A stretch of 64,000 bases of DNA. It comes from SZUA-592 sp041556555 (GTDB lineage: Bacteria > Pseudomonadota > Gammaproteobacteria > Eutrophobiales > Eutrophobiaceae). Positions 17,132 through 25,904 of the stretch are shown piece by piece. The position numbers and the translations under genes were made by a program. The stretch covers positions 1 through 64,000 of the forward strand of contig JBFFIE010000004.1 in NCBI GenBank assembly GCA_041556555.1. Reading direction: 5' to 3'. The notes beneath the pieces are model-generated. The model did no database searches, was not told where the DNA came from, and worked only from the letters and a program-made list of their open reading frames with translations. Each line of letters begins with the position of its first letter. Positions within the stretch are counted from its first letter, which is position 1.

Positions 17132-18391
17132 TCAGGCGATGATTTTTGTCTCGGCAGTATGATCCTTCAGCAGGGCATCAGCCAGGTCCTTGGCCTGTTG
17201 AAGTTCCTCAGTTTTCAGTTTCAATGCCAATTTGTTGAGAAAGGAAATGTGTTTATTATTGTTGTCTTTTGCAGCAAGTGATAACCAGGCACAGGCCCTG
17301 ATCAGATCAAGCCGGCTGCGATTCCCGTTTCTACCTGCATAATTCAAACCAAGTATAAACTGTGATTTGCTGTGTCCCTGATTTGCCGCCTGGGTATACC
17401 AGTAGTGGGCAGCTACCGGGTCGCGATTAACACCCTTACCCCTGTCATATAACCTGCCCAGACGATACTGTGCCCTGGGATAGCCAAGGTTGGCGGCCAG
17501 GCGGAAAAATTTTGCTGACTCTTTCTCATCCTTCGGCAGACCCAGTCCTTCGCCAGTCAGATAACCTAGCTGGTAATAGGCCTTGGCATAATTCTGATTG
17601 GCCGAACGGCGTAACCACATAATGGCCTTTTCATAATCCTGATCTATTCCCAGCCCGTAGATATAGTCAAGGGCAAGATTGAACTGGGCCCTGGCATATC
17701 CCTTGTTCGCTGCTTCAAGTAACCATTTATACGCAGTTTCATCATTTTGCGGTACACCGTAACCGCTGGCATATAACATGGCCAGGTTATACTGCGCTTT
17801 TACATAGCCCTGTTCTGCGGCCAGTTGATAGAGTCTCGCGCCTTCTGATTCATTTTTTTCTGTGCCTATCCCCTGGAGATACATGATTGCGGCGTTGAGC
17901 TGGGCCTTGGTATGGCCCTGTTCAGCTGCAAGTCGGTACCAGCGCAGGGCTTCCTTCTGGTTTTGCACTACGCCAGATCCGTTGGCATACATATAGCCCA
18001 GGTTATAGCGTGCACCTGCATGGCCAAGAGTGGCGGCACGTAAATACCATTTGCTTGCCTGCTGCATATCTTTTTCAAGCCCCAGTCCCTGCTGGTAACA
18101 CCAGGCAAGACTGGCCTGGGCCCCGGCATCATCTTGGTTGGCGGCACGGCTGAGCCAGTAGACAGCATTGAGATAATCCCGGCAGACCCCCCGGCCAGTT
18201 GCATACATTTTGCCCAGTCGCCTTTGTGCCTTGGCTGAGCCAAGTTCGGCCGCTTTCCGGTACCAGTACACTGCATTCGCGGGGTCTTGCATGACACCAA
18301 AGCCATGGTCGTACAGCTCTGCGAGCTGGACCTGGGCATCAAGGTTTCCAGCAGTAGCCTCAGCGGCAATAGTGTCAATATCTATGGGCAT
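17132..18391 (-). CDS. Cytoplasmic Sel1-like repeat protein (about ten repeats)
   Basis: A 419-residue solenoid of about ten Sel1 repeats (consensus A-x-x-W/Y-x-x-x-A-A-x-x-G-x-x-x-A-Q-x-x-L-G), each with G-V/L-x-x-D or similar in the loop. It has no signal peptide or membrane helix, unlike the secreted Sel1 protein at about 2 kb, so it is predicted cytoplasmic. A short non-repeat tail with DNNNKHISFLNKLALKLK ends the protein. It diverges from srkA, leaving 73 bp between start codons. A role as scaffold or chaperone-like adaptor is inferred from the fold only. Confidence 0.85.
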   Translation of the reverse strand: MPIDIDTIAAEATAGNLDAQVQLAELYDHGFGVMQDPANAVYWYRKAAELGSAKAQRRLGKMYATGRGVCRDYLNAVYWLSRAANQDDAGAQASLAWCYQQGLGLEKDMQQASKWYLRAATLGHAGARYNLGYMYANGSGVVQNQKEALRWYRLAAEQGHTKAQLNAAIMYLQGIGTEKNESEGARLYQLAAEQGYVKAQYNLAMLYASGYGVPQNDETAYKWLLEAANKGYARAQFNLALDYIYGLGIDQDYEKAIMWLRRSANQNYAKAYYQLGYLTGEGLGLPKDEKESAKFFRLAANLGYPRAQYRLGRLYDRGKGVNRDPVAAHYWYTQAANQGHSKSQFILGLNYAGRNGNRSRLDLIRACAWLSLAAKDNNNKHISFLNKLALKLKTEELQQAKDLADALLKDHTAETKIIA

Positions 18392-18464
18392 GAAAATGCT
18401 TACGAAAATTGTGATTTATCACATCTTATTCAATCAATCTGCAGAGTACCAGAGTGCTGTTACA

Positions 18465-19469
18465 ATGGCTGCCATGCCGGAAAATACAGAATTACAGTGT
18501 TATCTTAATCTTGATCCTCAGAAAATTCTGGAGGCTATTGAAAGTAAAGGATTTAATTGCGATGGCAGGATCTTTGCCCTGAACAGTTACGAGAACCGGG
18601 TTTACCAGGTGGGTATCGAAGGGGCAGACCCCGTGGTTGCCAAATTTTACCGGCCAGGCAGGTGGAGTGATGAGCAAATCCTGGAAGAGCATCGCTTTAC
18701 CGGCGAATTATCTGAACATGAAATTCCCGTAATAACACCGCTTGTGCAGGAAAATGCGACCTTATTCAGCCATGATCACTTCCGCTTCGCGCTCTATCCA
18801 CGCCAGGGTGGCCGTCCACCCGAACTGGATTCTCCCGATCATTTGACCCAGCTCGGTCGCTATATCGGTCGAATTCACAGTGTTGGTCAATCGGGTTCAT
18901 TTGCTTACCGGCCGGATATCAGTATCAATGAATTTGCTGATGCTTCCAGACAATACTTGCTGGAAAATGATTTTATACCGCTTGAGTTGAAAGAATCATA
19001 TAGCACCCTTTGCGATGACATTATCAAACGAATACAGCAATGTTATGAGCGTGCTGGAAATATCAGCAACATCCGCCTGCATGGCGACTGTCACGCGGGT
19101 AACATTCTCTGGCGTGATGAAACACCTTTTATTCTCGATTTCGATGATGCCAGAACAGGGCCGGCGATACAGGATCTGTGGATGTTTCTCTCTGGTGACC
19201 GGCCTTACATGACGTCAAGGTTGGCTGATCTGCTGGAGGGTTATACTGAATTTTGTGACTTTGATGCCCGGGAACTTCATCTTCTTGAGGCGTTGCGATC
19301 CTTGCGAATGATGTATTTTTCGAGTTGGATTGCACGCCGCTGGGAAGACCCGGCTTTCCCGCTGGCATTTCCCTATTTCAATACACAACATTACTGGCAG
19401 GATCAAATTCTCAGTTTACGTGAACAGGCCGCTTTAATGGATGAAGGGCCGCTGGAGTGGGTCAGGTAG
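18465..19469 (+). CDS. srkA: Stress response kinase A (SrkA/YihE), serine/threonine kinase
   Basis: A 334-residue APH/HipA-like protein kinase. Landmarks are the N-lobe ALNSYENRVYQVGIE and PVVAKFYRPGRWS (catalytic lysine), the catalytic loop LHGDCHAGNILW and the metal site ILDFDDAR. In E. coli SrkA opposes MazEF-linked death and the Cpx/oxidative stress response. Two in-frame ATGs at 18465 and 18474 are both possible starts. The open frame extends upstream into the divergent Sel1 gene, but that stretch is not conserved in the family. It converges with the EAL gene after 18 bp. Confidence 0.93.
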   Translation: MAAMPENTELQCYLNLDPQKILEAIESKGFNCDGRIFALNSYENRVYQVGIEGADPVVAKFYRPGRWSDEQILEEHRFTGELSEHEIPVITPLVQENATLFSHDHFRFALYPRQGGRPPELDSPDHLTQLGRYIGRIHSVGQSGSFAYRPDISINEFADASRQYLLENDFIPLELKESYSTLCDDIIKRIQQCYERAGNISNIRLHGDCHAGNILWRDETPFILDFDDARTGPAIQDLWMFLSGDRPYMTSRLADLLEGYTEFCDFDARELHLLEALRSLRMMYFSSWIARRWEDPAFPLAFPYFNTQHYWQDQILSLREQAALMDEGPLEWVR

Positions 19470-19487
19470 GTAAGATAAAACCGTCTA

Positions 19488-20723
19488 TCAGTGAGGACCT
19501 TTCCAGTATTTTATAAAGTCAATGAGATCCGGGTTCGACATGGGGGCACCACAATAAAAACCCTGGGCCAGGTCACATCCCATTTGTTCAACCATCATCC
19601 AGTTTTTTCGGGTTTCAACGCCTTCTGCAACAATCTTCATATTCAGTTTTTTGGCCAGCTCAATACTGGATTCAACAATAAATTTAGCAGTTGAACTTTT
19701 ATCCGCATCCCTGACAAAAGCCCGGTCAATCTTAAGTTCTGTAAACGGTATTATCTTGAGTTTCTCCATTGAAGAATGACCAGTGCCGAAATCATCAATT
19801 GAAAGTCCAAATTTTTTCATTCTGAGATTCATCATGATTTCCATGCAGCGGATTGCATCCTGCATGATCTCACTTTCAGTAACTTCAAGAATAATTCGGG
19901 ATATGTCCACATTAAATTTTTCAGCAGTGGCAATCAGGAAACTGGAAAAATCCGGGGAAGCGAATGAATTGACTGATATATTAATTGAGGCATCAATATA
20001 AATTCCCGCTCTTTGCCATTGACTGATTTGTTTTAATGCTTTTTTATATATAGCAAATGTCAGGTCATGTATCAGTCCGCATTCCTCGGCAAGGGGAATG
20101 AAAGCAGAAGGCAGTAATGTTCCTCTCTCCGGGTGCTGCCATCTTGCAAGAATTTCAATGCCCTTGATGGTTTGATCGATAATTGAAACCTTGGGCTGGT
20201 AATAAAGTAAAAGGGAATTTGGGTGACTATTAATACCTGATTCCAGTTCATTGATTGTTATCGCTTCGTCATTACTGGAATCTACATCGACATGATAAGG
20301 TTGATAGTTTTCCTGTATCTTGTTTACGATCTCGGATATTAATAAATCTTTTGATATGGCCCCAATTATGTTCAGATTGTGAGCTCTGGCAAGCTCATAA
20401 GCTGATTCAAGCAATCTGTCATCTTCGCCACTTAGTATAAGAATTCCTCCGTTATATCCGTTTTTCGCTATCTCGTTCAGTAATTCGACGCCGTTCATTT
20501 CCGGCATGTTCAGATCACAAAGCACGATATCATACTCTTGGGGAGCAGACCTTGATAAGCTGGCAATAGCTTCGAGACCATTACAGGCTGTGTCAATATT
20601 CCTGGCGCCTGATTCCTGCAGGATTTTTTTTGTAAGTTGCAGGATAATGGGATCGTCATCGACGACCATGATTTTGAGGTTCCCCATATCCACGGGGACC
20701 GGGTTGTTCTCGTTTGCCAACAT
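19488..20723 (-). CDS. Response regulator with EAL domain (c-di-GMP phosphodiesterase)
   Basis: A 411-residue protein. The N-terminal receiver (about 15-140) has VVDDDP and phosphoacceptor Asp70 in IVLCDLNMPEMNG. The EAL domain (about 160-405) keeps the catalytic elements: signature variant EIL in GIEILARW, the asparagine in SINISVNSF, EVTESE, DDFGTGHSS, the lysine in ELKIDRAF, VAEGVET and the final QGFYCG. It is therefore predicted to be an active enzyme hydrolysing c-di-GMP to pGpG under phosphorelay control. No cognate kinase is adjacent. Its upstream region holds three palindromes. Confidence 0.94.
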   Translation of the reverse strand: MLANENNPVPVDMGNLKIMVVDDDPIILQLTKKILQESGARNIDTACNGLEAIASLSRSAPQEYDIVLCDLNMPEMNGVELLNEIAKNGYNGGILILSGEDDRLLESAYELARAHNLNIIGAISKDLLISEIVNKIQENYQPYHVDVDSSNDEAITINELESGINSHPNSLLLYYQPKVSIIDQTIKGIEILARWQHPERGTLLPSAFIPLAEECGLIHDLTFAIYKKALKQISQWQRAGIYIDASINISVNSFASPDFSSFLIATAEKFNVDISRIILEVTESEIMQDAIRCMEIMMNLRMKKFGLSIDDFGTGHSSMEKLKIIPFTELKIDRAFVRDADKSSTAKFIVESSIELAKKLNMKIVAEGVETRKNWMMVEQMGCDLAQGFYCGAPMSNPDLIDFIKYWKGPH

Positions 20724-20976
20724 TTAATAAAAACCTAATAGTCCAGTAATGTCAGACACTGACGTTGCAAAAACCCGGTCATCCAAAATGAGTGACAGAT
20801 TCTGTCTGAATTAAAATTCCATTTTCGGCAAGCTTATGAACGGCAATGATTCATGAATAATAGTTATTATTTCAGATGCACTTAACTGTGATTACTAGAA
20901 ATAGTATAGTGATTAAAGATTGATAAAGCTAACTGATTTTTGGGCACTTTCCTTCCGGGATAAGTGGGACAAGGTG
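20724..20976 (-). promoter_or_regulatory. Upstream region of the receiver-EAL gene with three palindromes
   Basis: A 253-bp AT-rich non-coding stretch. It holds GACAGATTCTGTC (20794-20806, 6-1-6), ATTCATGAAT (20849-20858) and AATAATAGTTATTATT (20856-20871, 7-2-7). The first lies about 70-80 bp before the start of the EAL gene, a usual place for an operator. Binding proteins are not known. It also follows the end of the metG-rnf-DUF484 operon, but I see no clear intrinsic terminator for that. Confidence 0.35.
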
Positions 20977-21666
20977 TCAGGCAAGGATATGATCAACCTT
21001 CAGTTGAACCAGCCTGCTGAGGTATGCGAGCATCTCCAGTTCAATGCCTTGTTCATAGCAATTAGGTTCCCGGGATCCCAGGACGATGAGCCCACGCCAG
21101 CCCTTTCCTTGTAACGGCAAGATCACTGTAGAACGAATATTATCTGTATCAATATCGAACAGGGTATTGAGATGCTCTTCCTGAAGACTGTCACACAGGG
21201 GCTTGTTTCTGTGAAATAGCTCAGTAAACATAAATCTTATTTTGTCACTAACAGGTTCAATATCATAGATATTCAGATCGTGTCCTCCACTTGGCTCTGA
21301 AAAGATCACTAAAGATGATATGTCAGCAGAATAATATTGACCCATACCATTTGAGAGTAACGTTGAAAGTTCCCTTAAATCACTGCAATCATACAAGCCA
21401 AGAGAGAAGGAAAGTACATCATCAATAAACAGACTATTTACACTCGTCTGTTTTTCCAGTATCTCAATTTTCGTTTCTGTTTCAGAGACCTGATGCCTGA
21501 GGCGTTGCACCTGGTATTCAAGTAGAGAACTTACTTCCTGTTCAGGCAGGTGAGGTATGTTGATATTGGCGAGTATGTCAGGATTTTCCTGGAAGAAATC
21601 AGGATGTGAACGAAGATACTTTATAATTTGTTCAGTTTTATCTCTGGTTTTGTTGACAAGGCTCAC
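20977..21666 (-). CDS. DUF484 family protein (GAF-like)
   Basis: A 229-residue cytoplasmic protein. The N-terminal DUF484 signature is EQIIKYLRSHPDFFQENPDI followed by LPEQEVSSLLEYQVQRLR and a coiled coil. A GAF-like domain follows (about 90-225, with VILPLQGKGWRGLIVLGSRE). The family is usually encoded between dapF and xerC. Here it is instead the last gene of the rnf operon, with ATGA overlap to rnfG, at the place where rnfE normally stands. Its function is unknown; ligand sensing by the GAF-like part is inferred. Confidence 0.88.
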   Translation of the reverse strand: MSLVNKTRDKTEQIIKYLRSHPDFFQENPDILANINIPHLPEQEVSSLLEYQVQRLRHQVSETETKIEILEKQTSVNSLFIDDVLSFSLGLYDCSDLRELSTLLSNGMGQYYSADISSLVIFSEPSGGHDLNIYDIEPVSDKIRFMFTELFHRNKPLCDSLQEEHLNTLFDIDTDNIRSTVILPLQGKGWRGLIVLGSREPNCYEQGIELEMLAYLSRLVQLKVDHILA

Positions 21667-22292
21667 AATGGATCTCTTTCAGTTTCTACTTTATAAAGTA
21701 TATCATTATTTTTATAATAGTGTTCAAGAGTTTCCCTGATTGCATCGGTAACTGCACGCGATGTAATCGTTGCCCCACTGATTACATCAAATTTTCCCCG
21801 TTCTGATTCAAACCGCCAGTATTCAGAAGGAACATCTTTCAAGGACAAGCCGTAGAATTGTGTGATCCAGTCCGAATTATTCTGATCTATTTCAGCACCC
21901 AGTCCTCTGGATTCATTCTGCTTGATTACTCTGGCCGACATAATATGACCATCACGTGATATACTTATGGCAAGCGATACCGGTCCATTATAACCTTTTG
22001 TTACGACCGGCATGTACAGAACCCCCATCCCGGTTCCGTCTTTCCTTGCCCGATAAACACGTGTAATAGAGCCATCCCCTGATAGAGCAGGATTGTTAAT
22101 TTCTATGTAATCGTCATAAACAGGGTTGTCATATTCTACAGTGAACATGCCATTTGTAGCTTTTAGAATGTGTTGTTGCTTGTTTTTTTGAATGACATCT
22201 TTACTGGCATTATGTAAAGAGATTATCAAGCCAGCGCATATAGTTGTAGTGATTAGCACCGGAATAAACACTTTTCTTTGTGGGAATGTCAT
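21663..22292 (-). CDS. rnfG: Electron transport complex subunit RnfG/RsxG
   Basis: A 209-residue periplasmic subunit anchored by an N-terminal helix (about 8-26). The FMN-binding domain carries the flavinylation motif SGATITS near residue 180, where ApbE attaches FMN through a phosphoester to the threonine. Other conserved parts are GYNGPVSLAISI and NESRGLGAEI. Its start overlaps rnfD by 4 bp and its stop overlaps the DUF484 gene by 4 bp. No rnfE follows, which is unusual for this operon. Confidence 0.95.
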   Translation of the reverse strand: MTFPQRKVFIPVLITTTICAGLIISLHNASKDVIQKNKQQHILKATNGMFTVEYDNPVYDDYIEINNPALSGDGSITRVYRARKDGTGMGVLYMPVVTKGYNGPVSLAISISRDGHIMSARVIKQNESRGLGAEIDQNNSDWITQFYGLSLKDVPSEYWRFESERGKFDVISGATITSRAVTDAIRETLEHYYKNNDILYKVETERDPL

Positions 22293-23299
22293 GTTTCCCC
22301 CAGTACCCGGGGCCTGGTCATGCGGTCTAGTAAAGGTGCTGAAAAATTCATTATTAATACCGCAAAGGCAATTCCATCTGGATAATTACCCCAGGTTCTG
22401 ATGATATAAGCGATAATAGCTGTACCTGCTGCGAATAACAGGCGGCCTGCAGGCGTGGTGGATGAGGATACGGGTTCAGTAATAATAAAGAACGCAGCGA
22501 GCATGCTTCCACCTGCAAACAGGGTAAAAACAGGAGAAGGATAATGACTGCTGTCGAACCAGTAAAATACCAGGCTGATTAGAAACATGGTGCCCAGAAA
22601 GACGACAGGTACCTGCCATTTAATTATCTTGCGGACTATCAGGAAGATTCCTCCTGCAAACCATAGAGTTGTAATCCACTCTGTACTTCTCCCTGCCAGC
22701 ACTCCAAATACCGGAGATTGACTGATTTCTGAAATCATCTTCATGCCATGCAAGCCGGATTTTAATGTTGAAAGAACAGTCGCCCCGGTTATTGCGTCCG
22801 GGTAATGTGGAAAATTACCGTTGATAATCCTGATGGTATCCAGAAATCCCGGGTAATTGCGCGGGTCCGGATAAATGGATAATTCCATCGGAAAACACAG
22901 GAGAGTGAAGACATAGCCAGCCATGGCAGGGTTAAATATATTTTGTCCAAGACCACCATAGCAGTGCTTTATGACGATAACACCGAAAGTAATACCGGTC
23001 AGATTTGCCCACCAGGGGGCATAAGGTGACAGGCAAATAGCAAACAACAATGCTGTTACGACTGTGCTGCCATCAAAAAGAAACGGTTTTACAGGTATGC
23101 GCCTGATGAGGAGGACGATGGACTCCAGGGCAGTTGCAAATAAGATGGCCAAAAGACACTGCAAGATGACGCCCCAACCCATAATCCATGCATAACACAG
23201 GATACCAGGCACGAGAGCAACACTGACCTGGAGCATGATCATCCGGACAGAAGTCTTGTCACTCACATGGGGTGAGCTGAACCGTGCCGAATCACTCAT
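22289..23299 (-). CDS. rnfD: Electron transport complex subunit RnfD/RsxD
   Basis: A 336-residue polytopic subunit with about nine membrane helices. Family features are HVSDKTSVRMIMLQVSVALVP near the N-terminus, the quinone/flavin-related SPYAPWWANLTGI, IFNPAMAGY and the covalent-FMN motif ITGATVLSTLK (about residue 180). By homology it takes part in the ion-translocating pathway with RnfA and RnfE. Its start overlaps rnfC by 8 bp. The sequence looks intact and canonical, in contrast to RnfA in the same operon. Confidence 0.95.
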   Translation of the reverse strand: MSDSARFSSPHVSDKTSVRMIMLQVSVALVPGILCYAWIMGWGVILQCLLAILFATALESIVLLIRRIPVKPFLFDGSTVVTALLFAICLSPYAPWWANLTGITFGVIVIKHCYGGLGQNIFNPAMAGYVFTLLCFPMELSIYPDPRNYPGFLDTIRIINGNFPHYPDAITGATVLSTLKSGLHGMKMISEISQSPVFGVLAGRSTEWITTLWFAGGIFLIVRKIIKWQVPVVFLGTMFLISLVFYWFDSSHYPSPVFTLFAGGSMLAAFFIITEPVSSSTTPAGRLLFAAGTAIIAYIIRTWGNYPDGIAFAVLIMNFSAPLLDRMTRPRVLGET

Positions 23300-24815
23300 C
23301 TTTCTGGTCTTTTTTTAGCTGTTGCTTTTTTGCCCGTTTTTCCCTGCCCCGTCTTACCGCCTCATGTATATATGCTTTTTTGTCATCAGGTTTTCCAGAA
23401 GTGGAAAGTTGTTCCACGCTTAAGTTTTTTTCCTTTTTTTCCTGTTTCAATCGTTCCTGATGTTTCAGATAACGATATCTTGCCTCTGATGCCTTGGTTA
23501 TAGATAAGTCACGCTGATTGATTTCATTCTTGGCCAGCCTGTAATAATGCACGAGTGGGATATTACTGGGACAGACATAGGAACAACAGCCACATTCTAT
23601 GCATTCAAAAAGATGATGTTGTTTTAATTTATTGTGGTCGCTGGAGCGTGAGAACCAATAAAGTTGTTGTGGTAGTAATTCAACCGGACAAACCTCAGCG
23701 CAATTTCCACAACGGATACATGGCATTTCGGTTCCCTGGTTGAGTTCATTTCTTATCAATATGCAATGAGTCGTCTTGATGACTGGCATATGCATGTTCT
23801 GCACGAGGGTACCCATCATGGGTCCACCGAGTATGATACTGTCACCGGATTTTTCACTGTATCCGCATTGCTCGGCACAATGCCTGACGGGAGTGCCAAT
23901 AAGCACCTGGAGATTGCGCGGAGAGGGTATGCTGCCGGTTACAGTTATGTACCTTGATACCAGAGGTTCTCCACGTGATACAGCCCGGTAGGCTGCAGCT
24001 GCTGTGCCGACGTTATGCATCACAATACCCATATGTATCGGCAGTCCGCCACTTGGTACCGCCTTTCCGGTCAATGTCTTGATGAGTTGCTTTTCGCTGC
24101 CTTGCGGATAAATAGTCGGTACTTTTACCAGTTCAATATCATCATCAAGTAATGGCAATAGGGCATTAACAGCATCCGGCATGTCTTCTTCTACAGCAAT
24201 TATGCATTTTCTGGCCTGTACGGCATGACGTATCATCCTTGTACCGGCAACGATGTAATCTGGTTTTTCCCGGATTAATCTGTCATCACAGGTAATATAA
24301 GGTTCACATTCAACTGCGTTGATTATTAATAATTCAACCTCAGTTTGTGTACCTTCTTTCAATTTAACATGAGCAGGGAAGCCCGCTCCCCCCAGGCCTG
24401 AAATACCGGCATCCCTGAACCTGTTTTGCAATGTGACCGGATCCGTTTCCAGATAGTTATCCACACCACGGATATCTGTCCAGGTGTCCAGTCCATCCGG
24501 TTCTATAACAATACAGGGTGCCTTGATACCGAGGGGGTCCGGTACGCTATAAAGTCCAATGTCCCTTATTTTACCCGATGTTGTAGCATGTACAGGCAGG
24601 CTGACGTATCCATCCGGCTCAGCAATAATTTGTCCCTTGTATACCTGCTCTCCGGTTTTTACCAGTGGTTTAGCGGGATGCCCGATATGTTGTTTGAGTG
24701 GAAGTATGATTTCATCAGGCAGTGGAGAAATTAATGATGATAAATTGTTGGACAGGGATTTGTATGTTTCGAGTTTTAGGCCACCATGAAATGAATGTAT
24801 ATCGGTAGAGCTCAT
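23292..24815 (-). CDS. rnfC: Electron transport complex subunit RnfC/RsxC
   Basis: A 507-residue peripheral subunit that accepts electrons from NADH through FMN. The start is set at the ATG at 24815, which overlaps rnfB's stop as ATGA; an earlier start would add 20 residues inside rnfB. Domains are an N-terminal barrel-sandwich (FHGGLKLETYKSLS, then HIGHPAKPLVKTGEQV), an NADH/FMN-binding core (GLGGAGFPAHVKL and NAVECEPYITCDDRL) and two [4Fe-4S] motifs, CIRCGNCAEVCP and CIECGCCSYVCP. The C-terminal Lys/Glu-rich tail is short, without the long repeats of enterobacterial RsxC. Confidence 0.95.
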   Translation of the reverse strand: MSSTDIHSFHGGLKLETYKSLSNNLSSLISPLPDEIILPLKQHIGHPAKPLVKTGEQVYKGQIIAEPDGYVSLPVHATTSGKIRDIGLYSVPDPLGIKAPCIVIEPDGLDTWTDIRGVDNYLETDPVTLQNRFRDAGISGLGGAGFPAHVKLKEGTQTEVELLIINAVECEPYITCDDRLIREKPDYIVAGTRMIRHAVQARKCIIAVEEDMPDAVNALLPLLDDDIELVKVPTIYPQGSEKQLIKTLTGKAVPSGGLPIHMGIVMHNVGTAAAAYRAVSRGEPLVSRYITVTGSIPSPRNLQVLIGTPVRHCAEQCGYSEKSGDSIILGGPMMGTLVQNMHMPVIKTTHCILIRNELNQGTEMPCIRCGNCAEVCPVELLPQQLYWFSRSSDHNKLKQHHLFECIECGCCSYVCPSNIPLVHYYRLAKNEINQRDLSITKASEARYRYLKHQERLKQEKKEKNLSVEQLSTSGKPDDKKAYIHEAVRRGREKRAKKQQLKKDQKDE

Positions 24816-25318
24816 ATCTGAAACCGGGATTTTGGCTCCATTTGGATACAGTCTACCGGACAAGGCGCTATACATAATTCACACCCGGTACATAGTTCCG
24901 GTATAACAGTATGCATCTGTTTAGGCGCGCCAACGATCGCGTCAACTGGACAAGCATTTATACACTTGACACAACCAATACAAAGCTCTTCATCAATCAG
25001 CGCAGTTTTTGCTAAAGGTTCACTTTGCCAGGCTGGATTAAGTGCCTGGTATTCACTGCCGGTTAACCGGGATAATTCTCTACTTGTAATGTTACCGCCT
25101 GGTGGACATTGATTTATGGCGGTAATACCTTCAGCTATTGCAGTTGCATAGGGTTCGCATCCATCAAATCCGCATTGTTCACATTGTGTTTGTGGAAGCA
25201 GTATATTTACCCGGTCTATTTTTTCTAGAGATAATATTTCCCTGTTTATTCTTGAATTCTCAGCCAGGATCGCCAGAGATATTGATAACATCAGGATAAT
25301 TAACAGGCCGGTCATCAT
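24812..25318 (-). CDS. rnfB: Electron transport complex subunit RnfB/RsxB
   Basis: A 168-residue ferredoxin-like subunit. The ATG at 25318, one base after the rnfA stop, is preferred; an upstream frame start inside rnfA would add 14 residues. After a transmembrane anchor (about 4-19) comes the Fe-S domain CEQCGFDGCEPYATAI (Cys46, 49, 54, plus Cys in NQCPPGG), then two ferredoxin clusters, CIGCVKCINACP and CTGCELCIAPCP. It passes electrons between RnfC and the membrane subunits. All expected cluster cysteines are present here, unlike in RnfA. Confidence 0.95.
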   Translation of the reverse strand: MMTGLLIILMLSISLAILAENSRINREILSLEKIDRVNILLPQTQCEQCGFDGCEPYATAIAEGITAINQCPPGGNITSRELSRLTGSEYQALNPAWQSEPLAKTALIDEELCIGCVKCINACPVDAIVGAPKQMHTVIPELCTGCELCIAPCPVDCIQMEPKSRFQI

Positions 25319-25319
25319 T

Positions 25320-25895
25320 CTAGAATATCCCGGCAAAACCCTGAAAGGCCATAGCAACAATGGCCAGCGTGATCAAATGCAGTGGCATGCCCCTGAATGG
25401 TGAGGGGGCCTCTGCACCTTCCAGCCTCTCGCTGACAGCTGTGAGGAGAAGCAGCACCAGCCCGAAACCAAATGCAGTACCCAGGCCATAGGCAAAGGCA
25501 TGGATAATACCCGTGTTGTCCGGTAGAAATAAAAGTACGGTGCCCAGTACAGTGGTATTAATCCCCGCATAGGGCAACAGGTCATTTATCCTGTCTGACA
25601 AGCTTTGGGAAACATGCCTGATAACAATTTTCAGCAGCATCGCCAGGCAGAGTATCAACATGACAAGGATCAACAGCCATAAATGATCAAGCTGTAATGG
25701 CAGAATAACCAGGGAGTGAAGCAGGTAAGCAGACAATGTGACGAGAGGCAGCAATAAAACCATGACAAACGAGACATCAATAGCGACCTGTTCCCTGCGT
25801 TGCATTGCCAATGCGGGATCAGCACCGACAAGATGCTGAATAATTATGTTATTGGCGAATACCGTGCTGAATAGAATAAGTAGAAAGTCAGACAT
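25320..25895 (-). CDS. rnfA: RnfA-like membrane subunit lacking the [2Fe-2S] cysteines
   Basis: A 191-residue six-helix membrane protein that aligns over its full length with RnfA/RsxA: MSDFLLILFSTVFANN, LPYAGINTTVLG, AFGFGLVLLLL and PFRGMPLHLITLA. In canonical RnfA the segments read LGLCPF and TTNCAVLG, and both cysteines bind the intramembrane [2Fe-2S] cluster shared with RnfE. Here they are VGADPA (Asp26) and INTTVLG (Thr). The only Cys lies in another helix. The DNA was re-read at both sites and confirms the substitutions. The start is 9 bp after metG. It is probably an altered Rnf subunit rather than a simple RnfA. Confidence 0.85.
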   Translation of the reverse strand: MSDFLLILFSTVFANNIIIQHLVGADPALAMQRREQVAIDVSFVMVLLLPLVTLSAYLLHSLVILPLQLDHLWLLILVMLILCLAMLLKIVIRHVSQSLSDRINDLLPYAGINTTVLGTVLLFLPDNTGIIHAFAYGLGTAFGFGLVLLLLTAVSERLEGAEAPSPFRGMPLHLITLAIVAMAFQGFAGIF

Positions 25896-25904
25896 TGGGC
25901 CCGG

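Noticed and set aside
17123..17137. GCCTGATATTCAGGC palindrome at the end of the second Sel1 gene
   Set aside because: It overlaps the stop codon and has no T-run; too short to call a terminator.
18210..18464. N-terminal extension of SrkA by 85 residues
   Set aside because: It would overlap the divergent Sel1 gene's coding sequence and is not part of the kinase family.
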